Assembly (NCBI GenBank): GCA_963995505.1
Contig: OZ023187.1
Coordinates: forward strand, 10,689,176 to 10,753,175
Direction of reading: 5' to 3'
From: Hypericum androsaemum
Taxonomy: Eukaryota > Streptophyta > Magnoliopsida > Malpighiales > Hypericaceae
Length of the DNA stretch: 64,000 nt
Numbering within the stretch: the first letter of the stretch is position 1; each line of letters opens with the position of its first letter. Positions 58,701 through 64,000 of the stretch are shown one piece after another. Position numbers and translations under genes: made by a program. The notes below the pieces were generated by a model, which worked only from the letters and a program-made list of their open reading frames with translations, searched no databases and was not told the origin of the DNA.

Positions 58701-61700
58701 TGCCTTTTCTTACCTTGTCTTGCCTTTTTCTTCCTTTTCTTGCGTTTTATTTCGTTATCTTACCTTTTCTTGCCTTTTCTTTTGTTATCTTTCCTTATCT
58801 TGCCTTTTCTTGCTTTTTCTTGGTTTTTACTTGCCTTTTCTTGCCTTTCCTTGCCGTTCCTTGCCTTTATCCTACCTTTTCTTGCCATTTCTTTCCTTTC
58901 CTTGCCTTATCTTGCCTCTTCTTGCCATTTCTTTTCTTTCGGTGCCTTTATCCTCCCTTTTTTTGCCGTATCTTTCCTTTTCTTGTCGTATCTTTTCTTT
59001 TCTTATCGTATCTTTCATTTTCTTGCTTTAGCTTTCCTTTTCTTACTTAATCTTTCCTCTTCTTGCCTTATCTTGCTCTTTCTTCCCTTTTCTTGGCTTA
59101 TTTTGCCTTTCCTTGCCTTTTCCATGCCTTTTCTTAAATGTTCTTGACTTTTCTTTCCCTGTCTTATCATTTTCTTGCCTTTTATTTTCTTTTCTCGTCT
59201 TATCTTTCCTTTTATTTTCTTTTCTTGCCTTATCATTCCTTTGCTTGTTTTATCTTTCCTCTTCTTGCCTTATCTTGCTTTTTCTTCCCTTTTCTTGCCT
59301 TATTTTGCCTTTCCTTGTCTTTTCCTTGCCTTTTCTTAAATTTTCTTGCCTTTTCTTTCCCTGTCTTATCATTTTCTTGCCTTTTATTTTCTTTTCTCAT
59401 CTTATCTTTCCTTTTATTTTCTTTTCTTGCCTTATCATTCCTTTGCTTGCTTTATCTTTCCTTTTCTTGCCATTTCTTTCCCTTTCTTACCTTATCTTTC
59501 ATTTACTTCCATTTTCTTTCCTTTACTTGCATTATATTTTCTTTTCTTGCCTTTTCTTTCATTTTCTTGCCATGTCTTTCCTTTTCTTTTTCTTTTCTTG
59601 CCTTCTCTTTCCTTTTCTTGTCTTATCCTTCCTTTTCTTTCCTTTTCTTGCCTTATCTTGCCTGATCTTTCCTTTTCTGGACTTCCCTTTCCTTTTTTTG
59701 CCTTTTCCATGCCTTTTTCTTACCTTTTCTTGCCTTTCCTTCCCTTTTCCATGCCTTTTGTTGCCTTTTCCTTGTATTTTCCTTGCCTTTTCTTTCTTTT
59801 CCTTGCCTTTCCTTGCCTTGTCCTTGCCTTTACTTGCCTTTTCTGGCCTTTTTTTGCCTTTTCTGCTCTTTCCTTGCATTACCTTACCTTTTCCTTGCCT
59901 TATCTTGCCTTTTCCTATCTTTTCTTACCTTATCTTGCCTTTTCTTGCCTTTTCTCTCCTTTTCTTGTTTTTTCTTATCATTTTTTGCATTTTCTTGCCA
60001 TTTCTTTTCTTTACTTGCCTTTTCCTTGCCTCTTCTTGCCTTATCTTTCCTTTGCTTGCCTTATCTTGCATTTTCTTTCCTTTTTTTAGTTTTTCTTGTC
60101 TTTTCATGCATTTTCCTTGCCTTTTCTTGTATCATCTTTCCTTTTCTTGCCTTCTCATTTCCTTTTCTTGCCTTTTCCTTGCCTTATCTTGCCTGTTCTT
60201 TCCTTTTCTTGCTTTTTTTTCCTTTTCTTTCCTTTTTTTAAGAATCTTTCCTTTTCGTATTGTATCTTTCCTTTTCTTTTCGTATCTTTCATTTTCTTGC
60301 CTTATCTTTCCCCTTCTTGCCTTATCTTGCCTTTTCTTACTTTTTCCTGCCTTTTCCTAGCCTTTTCTTAAATTTTCTTGCCTTTTCTTTCCTTTTCTTG
60401 TCTTTTTCTTGCCTTTTCATGCCTTTTCTTGTCTTTTCTTTCCTTTTTTTTCTTTTCTTGCCTTATTATACCTTTTCTTTCCTTATCTTTCCTTTTCTTG
60501 CCCTTTCTTGCCTTATCTTTCCTTTTCTTGCATTTTCTTTCCTTTTCTTGCCCTTTTATAACTTTTCTTTCATTTTCTTGCCTTCACTTTCCTTTTCTTG
60601 TCTTATCCTTCCTTTTCTTACCTTATCTTGCCTTTTCTTACCTTATCTTGCCTTTTCTTGCCATATCTTTCCTTTTCTGGACTTTTCTTTCTTTTTCTTG
60701 CCTTTTCTTGCCATTTCTTTCCTTTTCTTGCCTTATCCTTACTTTTCTTGTCATCAATTACCTTTTCTTTCCCTTTCCTAACTTTTCTTACCTTATCTTT
60801 CCTTTTTTTTTACCTTTTTTTTCTTTTCCTTGCCTTTTCTTTCCTTTTTCTTGCCTTTTTCTTGCCTTTTCTTGCCTTTTCCATGCCTTTTCTTGCCTTT
60901 TCTTTTATTTTCTTGCCTTCCCTCGCCTTTTCCTAACTTATCTTGCCTTTTCCTTCCCTAATCTTACGTTTTCTTGCCTTTTCTTCCCTTTTCCTATCTT
61001 TTCTTGCCATATCTTTCCTTTTGTGGCCTTTTCTTGCCTTTTCTTATCTTTTCTTATCTTTTTTTATCTTTTCTAATCCTTTCCTTTTCTTACCTTTCCT
61101 TTTCTGTTCTTATCTTTTCCTTACTTTTCTTACTCTATCCTTTCCTTTTCTTTCATTTTCTTACCTTTTCTTACCTTTTCTTGGGTTTTCCATTCCTTTT
61201 CCTTGCCTTTCCTTGCCTTTTCCATGCCTTTTCTTGCCATAGCTTGCATTTTCTTTCCTTTTTTAACCTTATCTTGCCTTCTCTTGCCTTGTCTTGCCTT
61301 CTCTTACCTTTTATTTCCTTTTCTTACCGTATGATGCCTTTTCTTACCTTTTCTTACCTTTTCTTGCCATTTCCTTGCCTTTCCTTGCCTTTTCCTTGCC
61401 TTTTCTTGCCGTTTCCTTGCCTTTTCTTGCCGTTTCTTGCCTTTTCTTTTGTTTTCCTTGCATTTTCTTGCCGTTTCTTACCTTATCTTGCCTTTTCCTT
61501 CCTTTTCTTGCCTTTTATTTCTTATCTTGCCTTTTCTTTTGTTATCTTTCCTTACCTTGCCTTATCTTGCCTTTTCTTGTTTTACCTTGCCTTTCCTTTC
61601 CTTGCCTTTTCCATGCCTTATCTTGCCTTTTCTTGCCTTTTCCATGCCTTTTCTTGCCTTTTCGTTCCTTTCCTTGCCTTTTCCTTTCCTTTCCTTACCT

Positions 61701-64000
61701 TTTCCATGCCTTTTCTTGCCTTTTCTTGTCTTTTCTGGCCTTTCCTTGCCTTTTCTGGCCTTATCTTGCCTTTTCCTTGCCTTATCTTACCTTTTCTTGC
61801 CTTATTTTTCCTTTTCTTGCCTTTTCTTTGCCTTTATTCTGCCTTTTTTTTCTATTTCTTTTCTTTTCTTGCCTCTTCTTGCCTTATCTTTGCATTTCTT
61901 GCCTTTTCCTTGCCTCTTCTTTTGCCTTGTCTTGCCTTGCCTTCTCTTACCTTTTCTTTCCTATTATATCCTTTTCTTGCCGTATGATGCCTTTTCTTAC
62001 CTTTTCTCACCTTTTCCTTGCCTTTTTCTTGCCTTTTCTTGCCATTTCTTTCCTTTTCCTTGCATTTTCTTGCCTTTTCTTACCTTTTCTTACCTTATCT
62101 TGCCTTTTTCTTCCTTTTCTTGTCTTTTATTTCCTTATCTTGCCTTTTCTTGCATTTTCTTTTCTTATCTTTCCTTATCTTGCCTTTTCTTGCCTTATCT
62201 AGCTTTTTCCTCGCCTTTTCCTTGCCTTTTCCTTTCCTTACCTTTTCCATGCCTTTTCTTACCTTTCCTTATCTTTTCTGGCCTTTCCTTGCCTTTTCTG
62301 GCCTTATCTTACCTTTTTCTTGCCTTATCTTGCCTTTCTTTTCCTTTTCGTTGCCTTTATCCTACCTTTTCTTGCCATTTCTTTCCTTTTCTTGCCTTTT
62401 CCTTGCCTCTTCTTGCCATTTCTTTTCTTTCCTTGCCTTTATCCTACCTTTTTTTGCCGTATCTTTCCTTTTCTTATCGTATCTTTCCTTTTCTTGTCAT
62501 GTCTTTCATTTTCTTGCCTTATCTTTCCTTTTCTTGCTTAATCTTTCCTATTCTTGCCTTATCTTGCCTTTTCTTACCGTTTCTTGCCTTTCCTTGCCTT
62601 TTCCTTGCCTTTTCTTAAATTTTCTTGCCTTTTCTTTCTTTGTCTTATCTTTTTCTTGCCTTTTCTTTTCTTTTCTTTTCCTATCTAATCTTTCTTTTTA
62701 TTTTCTTTTCTTGCCTTATCTTATCTTGCCTTGTCATTTCTTTTCTTGCCTTAGCTTTCCTTTTCTTGCCCTTTCTTGCCTTATCTTTCTTTTTCTTGTA
62801 TTTTCTTTCCTTTTCTTGCCATTTCTTGCCATGTCTTTCCTTTTCTTTTTCTTTTCTTGCCTTCTCTGTCCTTTTGTTGTCTTATCGTTCCTTTTCTTTC
62901 TTTTTCTTGCCTTATCTTGCCTTTTCTTGCCTTATCTTTCCTTTTCCGGACTTCTCTTTCCTTTTTTTTCTTTTTCTTTCCTTTTTCTTGCCTTTCTTTG
63001 CCTTTTCCATGACTTTTCTTTCCTTAACTTACCTTTTCTTGCCTTTTACTTGCCTTTTCCCTGCCTTTTCTTTCTTTTCATTGCCTTTTCTATGCCTTTC
63101 CTTGCCTTTTTCATGTTTTTTCTTGCCTTTTCTTGCCTTTTCCTATCTTTTGTTGCCTTATCTTTCCTTTTCTTGCCTTTTCCTTGCCTTTTCTTGTAGT
63201 TTCGTATCGTTTCTTGCCGTTTCTTGCCGTTTCTTGCCTTTTTCCTGCCTCTTCTTGTCTTTTCTTTTCTTTTCTTGCCTTTTCCTTGCCTCTTCTTGCC
63301 TTATCTTCCCTTTGCCTGCCTTATCTTGCCTTTTCCTCACTTTTCTTGACTTTTCTTGCCTTTTCCTTGCTTTTTATTGCATTATCTTGCCTTTTCTTGC
63401 CTTCTCCAATCCTTTTCTTGCCTTTTCCTTGCCTTATCTTGCACGTTCTTTCCTTTTCTTGCTTTTTTTCTGTTTCTTTCCTTTTCTTACCGTATCTTTC
63501 CTTTTCTTACCGTTCTTTCCTTTTCTTGTCGTACCTTTCATTTTCTTGCCTTATCTTTCCTTTTCTTGCCTAATCTTTCCTCTTCTTTTCTTATCTTTTC
63601 TTTTCTTACCTTTTCTTGTCTTATCTTGCCTTTTCTTACATTTTCTTGCCTCTTCCTTGCCATTTCTTAAATTTTCTTGCCTTTTCTTTCCTTTTCTTAT
63701 CTTTTTCTTGCCTTTTCTTGCCTTTTCTTTCCTTTTATTTTCTTTTCTTGCCTTATCATTTGTTCACTTGCCTTATCATTCCTTTTCTTTCCCTTTCTTG
63801 CCTTTTCTTTCCTTTTCTGGCATTTTCTTTCCCTTTCTTGCCCTTTCTTGCCTAATCTTTCATTCATTTTCCTGCCATGTCTTTCCTTTTCTTTTTCTTT
63901 TTCTTTTCTTGCCTTCTCTTTCCTTTCCTTGTCTTATCCTTCCATTTCTTTCCTTGTCTTACCTTATCTTGCCTTTCCTTTCCTTTTTTTGCCTTTTCTT
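52786..64000 (-). repeat. The same satellite in inverted orientation, array 6
   Basis: 11.2 kb up to the window end, with units CTTTTCTTGCC, CTTATCTTGCC and CTTTTCCTTGCC: the reverse complement of arrays 1-5. Marker words give a long period here too: CTTCTCCAAT at 54873 and 56442 (1,569 bp) and CCTTTTATATTC at 54171 and 55705 (1,534 bp). The word GTATGATGCC occurs at 53341, 58592, 61329 and 61982. Long open frames on the + strand (for example 54-55 kb and 62-63 kb) are the same hydrophobic compositional frames that arrays 1-5 show on the minus strand. No gene is seen. Confidence 0.95.

Noticed and set aside
52786..63855. Long plus-strand hydrophobic frames, up to 458 codons, that look like multi-pass membrane proteins
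   Set aside because: The same satellite inverted. The frame 52206-53810 only joins the LINE remnant to satellite translation.
402..64000. Regular short repeats that could suggest a CRISPR array
   Set aside because: Units are contiguous with no unique spacers, and the context is a plant genome.

Overview
This is plant nuclear DNA made almost entirely of repeats. I found no single-copy host gene, tRNA or rRNA. The plant origin is inferred from three things: Ty3/gypsy elements primed by initiator-Met tRNA (PBS TGGTATCAGAGC), a plant LINE ORF1 with a DUF4283-like domain, and a Tat/Retand-like LTR element. About 40 kb (roughly 62%) is one low-complexity satellite with a 10-11 bp monomer (AAGGCAAGAA and variants such as AAGGAAAGAT, AAGGCAAGGAA, AAGGAATGAA). 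The mix of satellite and CRM-like gypsy elements suggests heterochromatin, possibly (peri)centromeric; that part is inference.

Layout: 1-401 is an LTR fragment of family C; 402-3057 satellite; 3058-9926 a complete, young CRM-like gypsy element (A) with a 5-bp target duplication inside the satellite; 9927-20785 satellite; 20786-23000 a family C LTR with PBS and leader, then 0.8 kb of satellite, then a complete family C LTR; 23001-32089 satellite; 32090-35618 a minus-strand CRM-like element (D) without its 5' half; 35619-44018 a Tat-like non-autonomous element whose left LTR holds a 2.9-kb solo LTR and whose right LTR is cut; 44019-45706 the 5' LTR, leader and start of gag of another CRM-like element (B); 45707-50996 satellite; 50997-52785 a LINE ORF1 remnant; 52786-64000 the same satellite in the opposite orientation.

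The satellite is purine-rich on the + strand up to 50996 and pyrimidine-rich from 52786. Within arrays, rare variant words recur about every 1.5-1.7 kb, so the 10-bp units are organised in higher-order repeats. CRM-like elements have inserted into the satellite at least once (A, with a target duplication). In two places (C and B) the satellite also lies directly downstream of an LTR, PBS and leader, in sense orientation. Either the satellite travels as internal sequence of retroelements, or deletions have fused the two; the sequence alone does not decide. The leaders of A and B carry short purine tracts and the satellite word AAAAAGGCAAGAG, a possible source of the repeat.

No retroelement here has an intact coding region. 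Element A is closest: it has near-identical LTRs but two single-base frameshifts in pol.
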